From positions 1,990,501 through 2,054,500 of the forward strand of contig NZ_OZ038523.1 of NCBI RefSeq assembly GCF_964036595.1: DNA of 64,000 nucleotides. Direction: 5' to 3'. The notes under the pieces were generated by a model. The model did no database searches, was not told the DNA's origin, and saw only the letters and a program-made list of their open reading frames with translations. The stretch is from Tenacibaculum sp. 190524A05c. Its GTDB lineage: Bacteria; Bacteroidota; Bacteroidia; Flavobacteriales; Flavobacteriaceae. This document shows, one piece after another, positions 36,094-46,500 of this stretch. The translations under genes and the position numbers were made by a program. Position 1 is the stretch's first letter. Every line of letters begins with the position of its first letter.

Positions 36094-36846
36094 ATGGATG
36101 AAAAACTACGAGGTATAAACTTAAATAACGTTCCTAGACATATCGCCATTATTATGGATGGTAATGGTAGGTGGGCTAAAAAACAAGGCATGCAGCGTGT
36201 TTTTGGTCATAGAAATGCCTTAACAGCAGTTAGACAAGCGGTTGAAGCTTCTGCCGATATTGGAACAAAATTTATTACTCTTTACGCCTTTTCTACAGAA
36301 AACTGGAATAGACCAAAACTAGAAGTTGATGCATTAATGAGTTTATTAATAAACTCTCTTCGCAAAGAATTACCTGATTTTCATAAAAACGGAATTAAGG
36401 TAAATAGCATCGGAGCTACAGAAAAATTACCTAAAAAAGCACAAAGAGTGCTTCAAGAAGTTATTCATGAAACTCGAAACAACAGCACTATAACACTAAC
36501 ATTTGCTTTAAGTTATGGTAGCCGTGAGGAAATTGTTAATGCTATCAAAAACATATCTAAAAAAGTTGTTAATAACGAAATTGATGTAAAAAAAATTGAT
36601 GAAAAAATTATAAATAATCATTTATATACATTTAATTTGCCCGACGTTGATTTAATGATTCGAACTAGTGGGGAACAAAGAATCAGCAATTTCTTATTGT
36701 GGCAAATGGCATATGCAGAACTCTACTTTACGGATGTATTATGGCCAGACTTTAGAAAAGAACACCTTTTCGACGCAATAATAAACTATCAAAACAGAGA
36801 ACGTAGATTTGGAAAGACAAGTGAACAGATTGGAACAGATGTATAG
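36094..36846 (+). CDS. uppS: Isoprenyl (undecaprenyl) diphosphate synthase
   Basis: 250 residues. It elongates farnesyl diphosphate with cis-isoprene units to make the carrier lipid for peptidoglycan and glycans. Catalytic Asp22 lies in IIMDGNGRWAKKQG, the substrate region in FITLYAFSTENWNRP, and the C-terminal RTSGEQRISNFLLWQMAYAE carries the diphosphate-binding Arg-x-Gly-Glu-x-Arg. The stop overlaps the start of bamA by 8 bases (ATGTATAG), so the two are coupled. Confidence 0.96.
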   Translation: MDEKLRGINLNNVPRHIAIIMDGNGRWAKKQGMQRVFGHRNALTAVRQAVEASADIGTKFITLYAFSTENWNRPKLEVDALMSLLINSLRKELPDFHKNGIKVNSIGATEKLPKKAQRVLQEVIHETRNNSTITLTFALSYGSREEIVNAIKNISKKVVNNEIDVKKIDEKIINNHLYTFNLPDVDLMIRTSGEQRISNFLLWQMAYAELYFTDVLWPDFRKEHLFDAIINYQNRERRFGKTSEQIGTDV

Positions 36847-39391
36847 AAAGTTATTATTAGTATTTTTAGTTTTCGCTGGTACCGCGATTACAACAGCTCA
36901 GGACACACCAAAAGATACTATTAATCCTAGTACAAAGGTTACTACTAAAATTGATTACGAAAAAGGTAAAGAATATATTTTAGGTGGCTTTACAGTTACA
37001 GGATTACAAAAATTTACAGAATCTACAGTAAAAGTTTATACAGGATTAGTAGAAGGACAACCTATCAAACTACCTGGAGACAAATTAACTAGTGCAATTA
37101 AAAAATTATACGAGAGTAAGCAGTTTAGTGCTGTTGACGTATACTTATCAAAAATTGATGGAACTACAGTTTATTTACAATTTGATGTTGTTGAACTTCC
37201 AAAGTTAAATACAGTAACAATAACAGGAGTTAGTAAATCTAAAACTAAAGAAATTCAGAAAGAAACTGAATTAAAAAGAGGTGTACAGGTTACCGATAAC
37301 TTAATTGTAACTACGCGAAACTACATTACAAAAAAATATACCGACAAAGGATTCTTAAAAACTAAGGTATCTTTAAATACCAAAAGAGACACTACAGATA
37401 CGAATACCGTAAGTATGTTTATTCATATTGATAAAGGAGATCGTATTAAGATTAAGAATATTGACTTTGTAGGAAACAAAGCATTATCTCAAGGAAAGTT
37501 AAGAGGATTAATGAAAAACACTAAGAGAAAGTTCTTGGGTCGTTTTTGGAAATCTTCTAAATATATTGAAGATGATTTTAAAACGGATTTAGAAAGTATT
37601 TTAGAACGCTATAGCGAGTTAGGGTATAGAGATGCACGAATCTTGAATCACCAACTTACTTGGAACGAAGACAATACAATTAATATCCAAATTGAATTAG
37701 AAGAAGGAAGACAATATCGTTTTGCTGATATTGTATTTGTTGGAAATAAAAGATATACTGACGATTTCTTAAATCAATTTTTAAAGATTGAAAAAGGAGA
37801 TGTATACAACGGAAAAGTTTTAAAAGAAAGAATATCTGGTGATGGTACTCCTGATTCTCAGGATATCCAAACATTATATCATAACAATGGATACTTATTC
37901 TCTTCTGTAAATGCAGTAGAAACTAAGGTAAAGAATGACTCTATTACAGTTGAAATTAGAATTAGAGAAGATGAACCTGCAAGAATTAGAAAAGTAACTG
38001 TTGTTGGTAATGACAAAACTAATGATCATGTAATTTATAGAGAATTAAGAGTTAAACCAGGTGATTTATTTAGTAGACAAAATATTATCCGTTCGATTCG
38101 TGAAATTGGTCAGTTAGGTTTCTTTGATACAAATGTTGTTCCTGATGTAAAACCAGACTATCAAAATAAAACTGCTGATATTGAATTTTCTGTAGTAGAA
38201 AAAGGAGGTAGTCAAATTGAACTTCAAGGAGGATTCGGTGGAGGATCGTTTATTGGAACTTTAGGACTTTCATTTAACAACTTCTCTATCAGAAACATTT
38301 TCAATAAAGATGCTTATACTCCACTTCCTATGGGAGACGGACAAAGCTTATCTTTACGTTTACAAGCGAGTAGAACAAACAATACCTATAGTTTATCATT
38401 TACAGAACCTTGGTTAGGAGGTAAAAAACCACAATCTTTATCATTCTCTGTTTATTTCTCGAATCAATATCGTTTTGATTTCAGAACAAACACTGTTGAT
38501 AGAGGACAAAGTTTAGGTATTTTCGGAGCATCTATCGGGTTAGGTAAAAGATTACAATGGCCAGATGATTTCTTCCAATTATCACAAAATATAAGTTATC
38601 AAAGAATTGCTTTAGATGATTTCCCTTATCGAGTGGGTAACTCTAACTCTATTCTGAACAATGGAGATTTAAACAACCTTGCATATACTGTTACATTAAG
38701 TAGAAACTCTGCAGGTCCAAGTTTAATTTTCCCTACTTACGGTTCACAATTTACATTGAGAGCGAAAGCAACTTTCCCTTACTCTTTAGTAAACGGAAAA
38801 GACTTAACAGAACCAGCTAATTTAACAGATGATGAGCGTCAAGACTTTTTAGCTGATCGTTACAATTGGCTAGAATACTATAAAATATCTGCAAAAGGTA
38901 AATGGTATACTTCATTAGCTAAGAAATTAGTTTTAATGTCTAATTTTGAAATGGGTTATTTAGGAACTTATAATGACGATTTAGGATTAACTCCGGTTGA
39001 ACGTTATTTTGTTGGTGGAGATGGAATTGCTCAAGGACAATTAGACGGTAGAGAAATTGTAGGTTTAAGAGGTTATGAAAACAACAGAATTTCTTCTGTT
39101 GAAGGAGGATCCATCTACAATAAATTCCAATTAGAATTACGTTATTCAATCACAGATAAACCATCTGCTTCCATTTATACACTAGGATTTTTAGAAGCTG
39201 GTAATGCTTATGACAATTTTAGTACATTTAATCCGTTTGAATTGAAGCGTTCTGCTGGACTAGGTGTTCGTATATTTATGCCAGCGTTCGGATTATTAGG
39301 TATTGATTTTGCCCACGGATTCGATCCTTTACCAGGATTTACAGAAAAATCTGGATGGCAAACGCATTTTATTATTGGAAGACAGTTCTAA
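36839..39391 (+). CDS. bamA: Outer-membrane assembly factor BamA
   Basis: 850 residues from ATG 36839; the upstream frame start at 36809 would lie inside uppS and displace the signal peptide, which begins MYRKLLLVFLVFAG. It inserts beta-barrel proteins into the outer membrane. After the signal come five POTRA repeats (about 35-425), e.g. FTVTGLQKFTESTVKVYTGL, IKNIDFVGNKALSQGKL, YRFADIVFVGNKRYTDDFL and IRKVTVVGNDKTNDHVIYREL, then a 16-strand barrel with the VGLRGYE loop and the terminal HFIIGRQF (aromatic last residue). All parts expected of the family are present. Confidence 0.96.
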   Translation: MYRKLLLVFLVFAGTAITTAQDTPKDTINPSTKVTTKIDYEKGKEYILGGFTVTGLQKFTESTVKVYTGLVEGQPIKLPGDKLTSAIKKLYESKQFSAVDVYLSKIDGTTVYLQFDVVELPKLNTVTITGVSKSKTKEIQKETELKRGVQVTDNLIVTTRNYITKKYTDKGFLKTKVSLNTKRDTTDTNTVSMFIHIDKGDRIKIKNIDFVGNKALSQGKLRGLMKNTKRKFLGRFWKSSKYIEDDFKTDLESILERYSELGYRDARILNHQLTWNEDNTINIQIELEEGRQYRFADIVFVGNKRYTDDFLNQFLKIEKGDVYNGKVLKERISGDGTPDSQDIQTLYHNNGYLFSSVNAVETKVKNDSITVEIRIREDEPARIRKVTVVGNDKTNDHVIYRELRVKPGDLFSRQNIIRSIREIGQLGFFDTNVVPDVKPDYQNKTADIEFSVVEKGGSQIELQGGFGGGSFIGTLGLSFNNFSIRNIFNKDAYTPLPMGDGQSLSLRLQASRTNNTYSLSFTEPWLGGKKPQSLSFSVYFSNQYRFDFRTNTVDRGQSLGIFGASIGLGKRLQWPDDFFQLSQNISYQRIALDDFPYRVGNSNSILNNGDLNNLAYTVTLSRNSAGPSLIFPTYGSQFTLRAKATFPYSLVNGKDLTEPANLTDDERQDFLADRYNWLEYYKISAKGKWYTSLAKKLVLMSNFEMGYLGTYNDDLGLTPVERYFVGGDGIAQGQLDGREIVGLRGYENNRISSVEGGSIYNKFQLELRYSITDKPSASIYTLGFLEAGNAYDNFSTFNPFELKRSAGLGVRIFMPAFGLLGIDFAHGFDPLPGFTEKSGWQTHFIIGRQF

Positions 39392-39451
39392 AAACTTACA
39401 TTTGTGATGTGTATTGCTTTTGGCACGGTTTTTTCTAAACACATTATAAAG

Positions 39452-40294
39452 ATGAAAAAAAACATTTTAACATTCGTTCTTTTACTTATTGTAAGTAGCG
39501 TTGCTGCGCAAAAATATCAAAGACTTGCTTTTATTGATATGGATTATATTTTACAAAATATACCCCAATATATAGAAGCTCAAAATGCTTTGAATGATAA
39601 AGTCGCAAAATGGAGAGCTAATCTTGATAAAGAAGCAAGAGCTATTGAAGTTTTAAAAACTGACTTAGCTAATGAAAAAGCCATATTAACTCCAGAGCTA
39701 ATCGCAGAGCGTGAAGAAGACATTTCTGTAAAGCAAGATGCACTTAGAAAATTAGAGTCTTTATACTTTGGCACGGATGGTGATATGTATATTATGAGAA
39801 AGAAGCTAATTCAGCCGATTCAAGATCAAGTATACAATGCTGTACAGACGATTGCATCTCGTAAAAAGTACGATTTTGTTTTTGATAAATCTAGTGAGTT
39901 AATAATGTTGTATTCTAATAAAAAACACGATATTAGCGGCCTAGTTTTGAAGCTTATAAATATTGATCAGAAAAAGAAGTCTAAGCGTGATAAAATAGCT
40001 GCTAAGAAAGAATTATTAAGTAATAATGAATTATCTGAAGAAGCGAAGCAAAGACAAGCTAAAAAAGAAGCTTTAAAACAAAAGAAGTTATCTGATAGAG
40101 AAAAGAAATTAAAGGAGATTGAAGAAAAAAGACAAGCTCGTTTAAAGGCAAGAGAAGAAAAAAGAAGATTACTTAGAGAAAAGAAAGAAGCTTTGAAAAA
40201 AGCAAAAGAGGCGGCGAAAAAGAAAGAAGAAGAAGACAAAAAGAAGCAGGAAGAAGATAAGAAGACTGACGGAGATAATAAAACAGGTAAATAA
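39452..40294 (+). CDS. ompH: OmpH/Skp-family periplasmic chaperone with long charged tail
   Basis: 280 residues from ATG 39452 (the upstream ATG 39404 lacks a signal peptide in phase). Signal 1-20 (VSSVAAQ), then the OmpH core: FIDMDYILQNIPQYIEAQNA, a long helical hairpin, and KYDFVFDKSSELIMLYSNKKHDIS. Skp-like trimers hold unfolded barrel proteins on their way to BamA. Residues ~175-280 are a lysine/glutamate-rich coiled coil absent from E. coli Skp; it could lengthen the tentacles. It follows bamA by 60 bases. Confidence 0.88.
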   Translation: MKKNILTFVLLLIVSSVAAQKYQRLAFIDMDYILQNIPQYIEAQNALNDKVAKWRANLDKEARAIEVLKTDLANEKAILTPELIAEREEDISVKQDALRKLESLYFGTDGDMYIMRKKLIQPIQDQVYNAVQTIASRKKYDFVFDKSSELIMLYSNKKHDISGLVLKLINIDQKKKSKRDKIAAKKELLSNNELSEEAKQRQAKKEALKQKKLSDREKKLKEIEEKRQARLKAREEKRRLLREKKEALKKAKEAAKKKEEEDKKKQEEDKKTDGDNKTGK

Positions 40295-40332
40295 CACGAA
40301 AAAAGGAACATAAAATTAAAATTATAACAAAC

Positions 40333-40842
40333 ATGAAACATTTAAAGACGTTATTATTAGTTGCGATTTTTACGATTGGATTAGGTGGTGTGGCGAATGC
40401 TCAAAAAGTGGCACATATTAATACCGACAAATTATTAGCTGAGATGCCAGAAACAAAAGCATTAAAAGCTGAGCTTGATAAATTAAGAACTACATATAGA
40501 AGCGATATCGAAGGAATGTTTAAGAAACTTGACGCTAAAATTAAAAAATACGAAGCTGAAGGTAAAACACAAACACAAGAGGTTAACGTAAAAAGAGCTC
40601 AAGAAGTTCAGTTAGATCGTCAAAAGATTGCTCAAGCTGAGCAAACTATGAATCAAGAAATGGCTAAGAGATACCAAGAGAAAACTACACCAATTTTAAA
40701 GAAAGCAGAAGATGCAATTAAAGCTGTAGCTGCTGAGAAAGGATTCATTTACGTTCTTGATGCTTCTCCAGGTAAAGGTTTATTAGTTTACGACAAAGGA
40801 GAAGATATTCTTGCTGCCGTAAAAGCTAAATTAGGATTCTAA
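40333..40842 (+). CDS. ompH: OmpH/Skp-family periplasmic chaperone
   Basis: 169 residues, the standard Skp length. Signal 1-23 (GLGGVANAQ), then KVAHINTDKLLAEMPETKAL and the hairpin ending FIYVLDASPGKGLLVYDKGED. The second of two tandem paralogues, without the long tail of its upstream copy, which suggests a division of labour. Chaperone for outer-membrane proteins delivered to BamA. A terminator follows. Confidence 0.92.
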   Translation: MKHLKTLLLVAIFTIGLGGVANAQKVAHINTDKLLAEMPETKALKAELDKLRTTYRSDIEGMFKKLDAKIKKYEAEGKTQTQEVNVKRAQEVQLDRQKIAQAEQTMNQEMAKRYQEKTTPILKKAEDAIKAVAAEKGFIYVLDASPGKGLLVYDKGEDILAAVKAKLGF

Positions 40843-40867
40843 TTATAACCTAATAATATTATTATAA

Positions 40868-40898
40868 AATCCTGCTTCATGTAAGCAGGATTTTTATT
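40868..40898 (+). terminator. Rho-independent terminator after ompH
   Basis: Stem AATCCTGCTT/AAGCAGGATT with a 5-base loop followed by a T-rich run; murI starts 13 bases later. Confidence 0.85.
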
Positions 40899-40910
40899 TT
40901 TGTATTAGTA

Positions 40911-41705
40911 ATGAATTCATCAGAAAAACAACCTATAGGCATTTTTGATTCCGGAATTGGAGGAACTTCCATTTGGAAAGAAATTCATTCATTATTACCT
41001 AACGAGCAAACTATTTATCTATCCGATAGTTTTAATGCTCCTTACGGCCAAAAATCTCGTCAAAAAATCCTTGAACTTTCTATAAAAAATACTGAGTTTT
41101 TACTAGAACAAAATTGTAAAATTATAGTTGTTGCTTGTAATACTGCTACTACTAATTCAATTAAATATTTGCGTAGCTCATACGATGTACCTTTTATTGG
41201 TATAGAACCTGCTATAAAACCTGCTTCCATTCTTACCGAATCAAAGAAAATTGGAATACTTGCTACGAAGGGAACTTTAAATAGCGAATTGTTCGAAAAA
41301 ACCTCTTCTAAAATTGATCAAGAAGTCCAAATTATTGAACAAATTGGTGAAGGATTAGTTGAGCTAATTGAAAGTAATCAGATAAATTCTCCAGAAATGG
41401 ATGAATTATTACAACGATATTTACAACCTATGCTTAAAGAACATGTAGACTGTTTAGTTTTAGGTTGCACACATTATCCTTACTTGATACCTAAAATAAA
41501 AAAAATAGTTGGAGAAAGCTTAAAAATCATTGATTCTGGCGAAGCTGTTGCAAGACAAACAAAGAATATTCTTCAGCAATTAAATTTACTATCTCAACAT
41601 CCCAATAGTAAAGAAAATGTTTTTTATATCAATAAAGACAAAACCGTTCTACAGCACATCCTAAAAGGATACACCAATGTAAATATTATTCAAAAACACT
41701 TTTAA
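40911..41705 (+). CDS. murI: Glutamate racemase
   Basis: 264 residues. It makes D-glutamate for peptidoglycan. Both catalytic cysteines are present: VVACNTATTNSI (first) and LVLGCTHYPYL (second), with the N-terminal IGIFDSGIGGTSI loop carrying the assisting Asp. Last gene of the envelope block, convergent with the PorP/SprF gene at only 11 bases and no visible terminator between. Confidence 0.95.
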   Translation: MNSSEKQPIGIFDSGIGGTSIWKEIHSLLPNEQTIYLSDSFNAPYGQKSRQKILELSIKNTEFLLEQNCKIIVVACNTATTNSIKYLRSSYDVPFIGIEPAIKPASILTESKKIGILATKGTLNSELFEKTSSKIDQEVQIIEQIGEGLVELIESNQINSPEMDELLQRYLQPMLKEHVDCLVLGCTHYPYLIPKIKKIVGESLKIIDSGEAVARQTKNILQQLNLLSQHPNSKENVFYINKDKTVLQHILKGYTNVNIIQKHF

Positions 41706-41716
41706 GTAAATTTCTT

Positions 41717-42688
41717 TTAGAATAATTGTCCGTTGATATTTGGACAAGCAGCTAATCTCTTCTTTCTACACAACACATTTAATCCTAAAGAGATTTGATG
41801 AAATCCTGCATCTGAAAATAATATATCTCCAAATTGTTTAGTGTAGGTATAAGAAACCATAAAACGATTAAAGTTAACTCCAAATATTGGAGATATATGC
41901 TGAGAATTACCAAAAGTATTTCCTCCAAAAGAACTTCTAAATGAAGCCGCTAACCATAATCTGGTCTTTTTAAAATTTTTGTAAACTTTTACGTTAAGAT
42001 CCAAAATCTTCTCTTGAGTTTGTTCTTTAAACTGGAACATAAATGAAGGCTCGTATTGAATCTTAGTTTCATCTCCAAAAAAGTAACCTGCTCCTAAAAT
42101 GTAATTTCTAAGATTTAAAGCATCAAATTCGTTTCTTAGATTATCTTTAGCAGATAAAAATATATTCTTAATGGTTAAATAACTAGACAATCCTTTGTAG
42201 TGATATCCTAAACCGAAATCCGCATTAACATATAATTCACTTTCAATTAATTGTCTTACCGTAGGATCTCCTGAAAATGTACTTTGATCAACTTGATTTT
42301 GAACTGCAGACATTGACAAACCGAACGATAATTGGTTAAAGGTATTTCCTCTATCTAACTCTAAATGGTAAGCATAAGTTCCTTGGAATGCTTGTTGAGA
42401 ATGAAAACCGTTTTTATCATTAAAAACAATTGCTCCGTAAGCTGCTTTTGAATCGGGACCTGTTTTTGCGTGAAAACTTAATGTTTGTAATTCTGGTGCA
42501 TTATCTACACCTAACCACTGGGTTCTTGCAGTTAATCTAATTTTACCACAATCTCCAATACCAGCAGCCGCTGGATGGATTAAATAAACATTATCAGATA
42601 AGTAATCTTGATATATTGGTAAGGTTTCTTGAGCCTGTATCCCCACAGCCGCCAAAACCAAAAAACTAAATTTAATCAATCCCTTCAT
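41717..42688 (-). CDS. PorP/SprF-family T9SS outer-membrane protein
   Basis: 323 residues: signal 1-19 (VGIQAQ), then ETLPIYQDYLSDNVYLIHPA (the PorP/SprF start) and a beta-rich barrel of roughly 14 strands with FNPAAAG-like IHPAAAG near residue 40. In SprF proteins this barrel anchors or passes T9SS adhesins such as SprB. It is not adjacent to sprB-like genes here, but lies next to the adhesin cluster at 43.5-55 kb, making it a possible exit partner for those proteins. Confidence 0.85.
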   Translation of the reverse strand: MKGLIKFSFLVLAAVGIQAQETLPIYQDYLSDNVYLIHPAAAGIGDCGKIRLTARTQWLGVDNAPELQTLSFHAKTGPDSKAAYGAIVFNDKNGFHSQQAFQGTYAYHLELDRGNTFNQLSFGLSMSAVQNQVDQSTFSGDPTVRQLIESELYVNADFGLGYHYKGLSSYLTIKNIFLSAKDNLRNEFDALNLRNYILGAGYFFGDETKIQYEPSFMFQFKEQTQEKILDLNVKVYKNFKKTRLWLAASFRSSFGGNTFGNSQHISPIFGVNFNRFMVSYTYTKQFGDILFSDAGFHQISLGLNVLCRKKRLAACPNINGQLF

Positions 42689-42710
42689 TGAAACATGTAC
42701 ATTAAGCTGG

Positions 42711-42718
42711 CAAATATA
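42711..42718 (-). promoter_or_regulatory. -7 promoter element (TATATTTG) of the PorP/SprF gene
   Basis: Exact TAnnTTTG on the minus strand, 22 bases before the ATG; a TTG lies 14 bases upstream. The 42719-43044 stretch beyond it is AT-rich with no gene I can support. Confidence 0.5.
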
Positions 42719-43044
42719 TACTTTTTCCCTCGCAACTCATTAATATTAAATGTTAAAGAAGGTGAAATGTTTGCAGAAAACTTAGGTTTAAATTCAAAAA
42801 AAAACAAAAAATTCAATAAATAGAACTTTCCGTCTAAGATTTCGTACAAAAAAATTACTCCTCCCTTATTTAAACGAGCTGAACATCATATACGCCAAAT
42901 GATTAACGATAACTCTTTAAATATCTTATATAGATGTGTCTCTTTTTAAAAATTATATCTAAAAAAGACAAATTTTAACTAAAGTCAAATCTTATTTAGC
43001 TTTTTATTAACATAAGTTAATATTATCTTTAGTTCACATTCCCC

Positions 43045-43110
43045 CCACGTTCTTCTCGAACTACCGAATAAGAAATGAGCCCTTCTAAAAGCATAGAAGG
43101 GCTTCTTTTT
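43045..43110 (+). ncRNA. Possible short plus-strand transcript ending in a terminator
   Basis: A near -7 box TATCTTTA (43024-43031) precedes a short leader with CCCCCC and a small hairpin (GTTCTTCTCGAAC), then a strong terminator stem AGCCCTTCT/AGAAGGGCT (43078-43103) with a T run on the plus strand. No plus-strand gene follows, so an sRNA of about 65 bases is possible. Weak; the hairpin may instead end the antisense mini-gene at 43110. Confidence 0.25.
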
Positions 43111-43202
43111 TAGATTATAGCAAAAGCTATAAGGCTTATTATAAAACTATACATAATTACCAATGTAATTTCGAACGTGTAATTATCTTTACTTTTATTC
43201 AT
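43110..43202 (-). CDS. Unannotated 30-residue membrane mini-protein, copy 3 (solitary)
   Basis: 31 codons, ATG 43202 to TAA 43110. It begins MNKSKDNYTFEITL and ends in an uncharged hydrophobic helix. It is clearly related to the 28-residue proteins at 43437 and 51265: SKDNY-x-FE-x-TL followed by an IMY motif and a C-terminal helix. Unlike those it has no giant gene in front and stands alone after the copy-2 terminator. Divergence at many third codon positions and two extra residues suggest an older duplicate. A single-pass inner-membrane peptide; function unknown. Confidence 0.6.
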   Translation of the reverse strand: MNKSKDNYTFEITLVIMYSFIISLIAFAII

Positions 43203-43401
43203 AGTATAACATCTCGTTTGATATGATTCTACACTTAAAATGAACATTTAACTACCTTCACTTATAAGTTATGCCTTTTGCTAAAGTTTTGAGCATTAGT
43301 TATTACATCTATAATAACAGTTAACCTAACCTCTTCCCCTACCAACTATATTAAGATTTTCTCAATAGCCAGAATTTGAAGTAATAAATAATCTTGTATA
43401 T

Positions 43402-43430
43402 AAAAAAACTCCCCTTTTATAGAGGAGTTT
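43402..43430 (-). terminator. Terminator after mini-protein copy 2
   Basis: Stem AAACTCC/GGAGTTT, 11-base loop, followed by seven T in the minus direction; begins seven bases after the mini-gene stop. Confidence 0.75.
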
Positions 43431-43436
43431 CAATTT

Positions 43437-43523
43437 CTAAAGCAAAGCTATTAGGTAAAAAATGATGCTATACATTAAAATTAGTGTCATTTCAAACCGG
43501 TAATTATCTTTACTCTTTTTCAT
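43437..43523 (-). CDS. Unannotated 28-residue membrane mini-protein, copy 2 (after adhesin 1)
   Basis: 29 codons, ATG 43523 to TAG 43437. Start is six bases after the stop of the giant surface protein, and a terminator follows seven bases after its stop. The sequence starts MKKSKDNYRFEMTL and ends in a 15-residue hydrophobic helix ending IALL. It is 24-25 of 28 residues identical to copy 1 at 51265 while some codons differ silently (ACA/ACC, CTT/CTG), a pattern expected of selection on the protein. Inner-membrane peptide by composition; co-transcription with the adhesin suggests a role in its export, display or control. Confidence 0.72.
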   Translation of the reverse strand: MKKSKDNYRFEMTLILMYSIIFYLIALL

Positions 43524-43529
43524 TATGAG

Positions 43530-46500
43530 TTATCTTTTTATAAACCTTCTTACTCCTTTACCATTCTCTGTTTCAATAATCATAAAATAGATTCCATTAG
43601 CAAGATTTGTAACATCAATTATATCAGACGTAGTTGAAGAAATAATTACTTCTCGACCAAGACTATTATAAACTTTTACCTTTTTAATGCTTTCTTGAGA
43701 TTCGATGTGTAATAAAGTATTAACAGGATTTGGATACAACTTAAATGGAACTTTAAACTGTTCTTCATTCACTCCTAAAGTTGTAGAAAAACTCGCTGTA
43801 ACTGTTTTATCAGCATCCATAGTAATTGTAACTTGAGTTGTCGTACCAGTTGCATCTCCACTCCACGAATCGAATTGATAACCTGAATCTGGTATTGCAG
43901 TAAGTGTAACTATAGTACCATCGTCATATGTTCCATTAACAGGATTTGGACTTACTGTAACACCTCCGTTAGTTGCATTTATAGTTAATGTTCTTTGAAT
44001 TGGTGAAAACATTGCTGTTACCGTTTTATCAGCATCCATAGTAATACTTAATGGATTAGTTGTACCAGATGCATCTCCACTCCATCCATCAAACTGGTAA
44101 CCAGCATCAGGAGTAGCCGTTAATATAACCGATGTTCCATCATCGTATGTTCCACCAACTGGATTTGGATTTGTTGAAACTGAACCATTCGTAGCATTTA
44201 AGGTAAGTGTTCTTTGGATTGGTGAAAACATTGCTGTAATCGTTTTATCCGCATCCATAGTTATGCTCAATGGATTGGTTGTACCAGATGCATCTCCACT
44301 CCAACCATCAAACTGGTAACCAGCATCAGGAGTTGCAGTTAATGTAACCGATGTTCCATCGTCGTATGTTCCACCAACTGGATTTGGATTTGTTGAAACT
44401 GAACCGTTAGTAGCATTTATGGTAAGATTCCTTTGGATAGGAGAAAATATTGCTGTAACTGTTTTATCCCCATCCATAGTTATACTTAAAGGATTTGTTG
44501 TACCAGATGAATCTCCACTCCAACCATCAAACTGGTAACCAGAGTCAGGAGTAGCTGTTAATGTAACCGATGTTCCATCATCGTATGTTCCACCAACTGG
44601 ATTTGGATTTGTTGAAACAGAACCATTTGTAGCATTTATTGTTAATGTTCGTTGTATTGGTGAAAACATTGCTGTAATCGTTTTATCCGCATCCATAGTT
44701 ATGCTCAATGGATTGGTTGTACCAGATGCATCTCCACTCCAACCATCAAACTGGTAACCAGCATCAGGAGTAGCTGTTATTGTAACTGATGTTCCATCAT
44801 CATATGTTCCACCAACTGGATTCGGATTTGTTGAAACAGAACCATTCGTAGTATTTAATGTTAACGTAAATTGGTCTACCGTACTAGGATTAAACTCATA
44901 AGCTCCCATATCTACGGTTGTATTAAAAATACGTTCGTTACCTTGTAAATCAAGTGTAAATATTCCCGAAGGAATTTTTGAATTGTCTCCAGTGTCTATA
45001 ACCGGCGAGTTTGATTTCAGTGTAAAATCACCGTTCAAAGCATTAGTGAATAAAGGATTACTAGTACCTATTCCTGTAGTATTTGAAATATTACCAAAAC
45101 CATCTTGTCCTACCGAATTTCCAACTTTATACTCTTGAAAATCCAATTGATTGGTATCATTTAGCATAGAGATCATTACATTATTAGCCGCATTTCTATT
45201 TTCCCAAATGATAGAATTATATACATGTAAAGAATTGAGCTGACCTACACTTGAAATTCTCGACGCATTTATTAATGTTGCATCACTACTTGAATTGGTG
45301 TTATTTTTATTATACGCAAAAGTACAATTGGTAATTGTTACTCTTTGAGAAAAATTAAGGTCTTGTCTAAACCAAATAATTCCAGAATTACCTTGACCTG
45401 TAGGATTAATTGATTCTAGAGTATTATTTTCAAATAAACAGTTCGTAATTTTTATATCCAAAATATCATTACTTGCTCTGGTATACAACGTAACCCCTCC
45501 GTTTCCATAGTTATTTTTGAATATCGTGTTCTCAATATTTAAAAAACCATTTTGATCGATCATTTGAACAACACCAAAACGACTTACTACATTTTTCTCA
45601 ATGCTACAGTTTTTAACCGTTACATTAGTCGCTTGTATTAATATTGCACTTCCTTCTTGAGATTCATTTGCTGATGATTTATCGGCGTGACCGTTAGCTA
45701 TTGTAAGTCCATCGAGAATACAATTATCAGCTTGAATTTTTACAATATGAATTGTATTATCAGTACGATTTACGCCTGTATAACCTACACCAGAATCATC
45801 ACCGTTAACATCTCCATCCAAAATAGTTTTGTATTGTGTAAAATCCCTATCCGATAACTGGCTTTCTGTTCCATTAAATCCGCCATATAGTTTAACATTC
45901 GATTGATCAAGTACAAAACTATCTGTTCTAATTGATCCAGGAGAATACATTCCTTCTGCTATCCAAACTACAGTGTTACTCGCATCGTTAGCTAGTGCAT
46001 CTTGTAGGTCGGTATATGCATTCGTCCAAGAACTTCCATCATTATTTCCTGTTGCATCCTTATCAACAAAAATCACATTTAAATTTGCTGTAGTATGCGA
46101 AGATTCATAACAGCCATAATCTATACTTAAAGATTGAATTCTTTCATTGCCTAGAAGGTCTGTAGTAATTCCACTCGGCATTTTAGAAGAATCCCCGTTA
46201 TTTACAAATGGTGAAGAAGATTGAAGAGTAAAATCTGTACTACTTGTAAAGACTGGATTAGCATTGGAAATGTTCGCTGTACTAGCGTTAATATTAAAAA
46301 TAAAATCGAGCGTAGGGAAATTATTGAAATTATCTTCACCAACAGATGTTTCAACTACAAAATCATTAGTTCCTGTCTGAGAAGTATCATTCCCAACTGA
46401 AGTCATAGTTCCATTTATAGAGTTCCTATTTCCCCAAAAAATAGAATTATACACGTTTACAGAAGAAGATCTTGTATTCGAAGACGACCTAGATGCATTA

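Noticed and set aside
43203..43401. LytTR operator before mini-gene copy 3
   Set aside because: I looked for a 21-bp repeat and -7 box and found neither; its promoter remains unknown.
43790..44885. CRISPR array or satellite DNA
   Set aside because: The repeats are 219 bp long, contiguous and in frame; they encode InlB-like modules.
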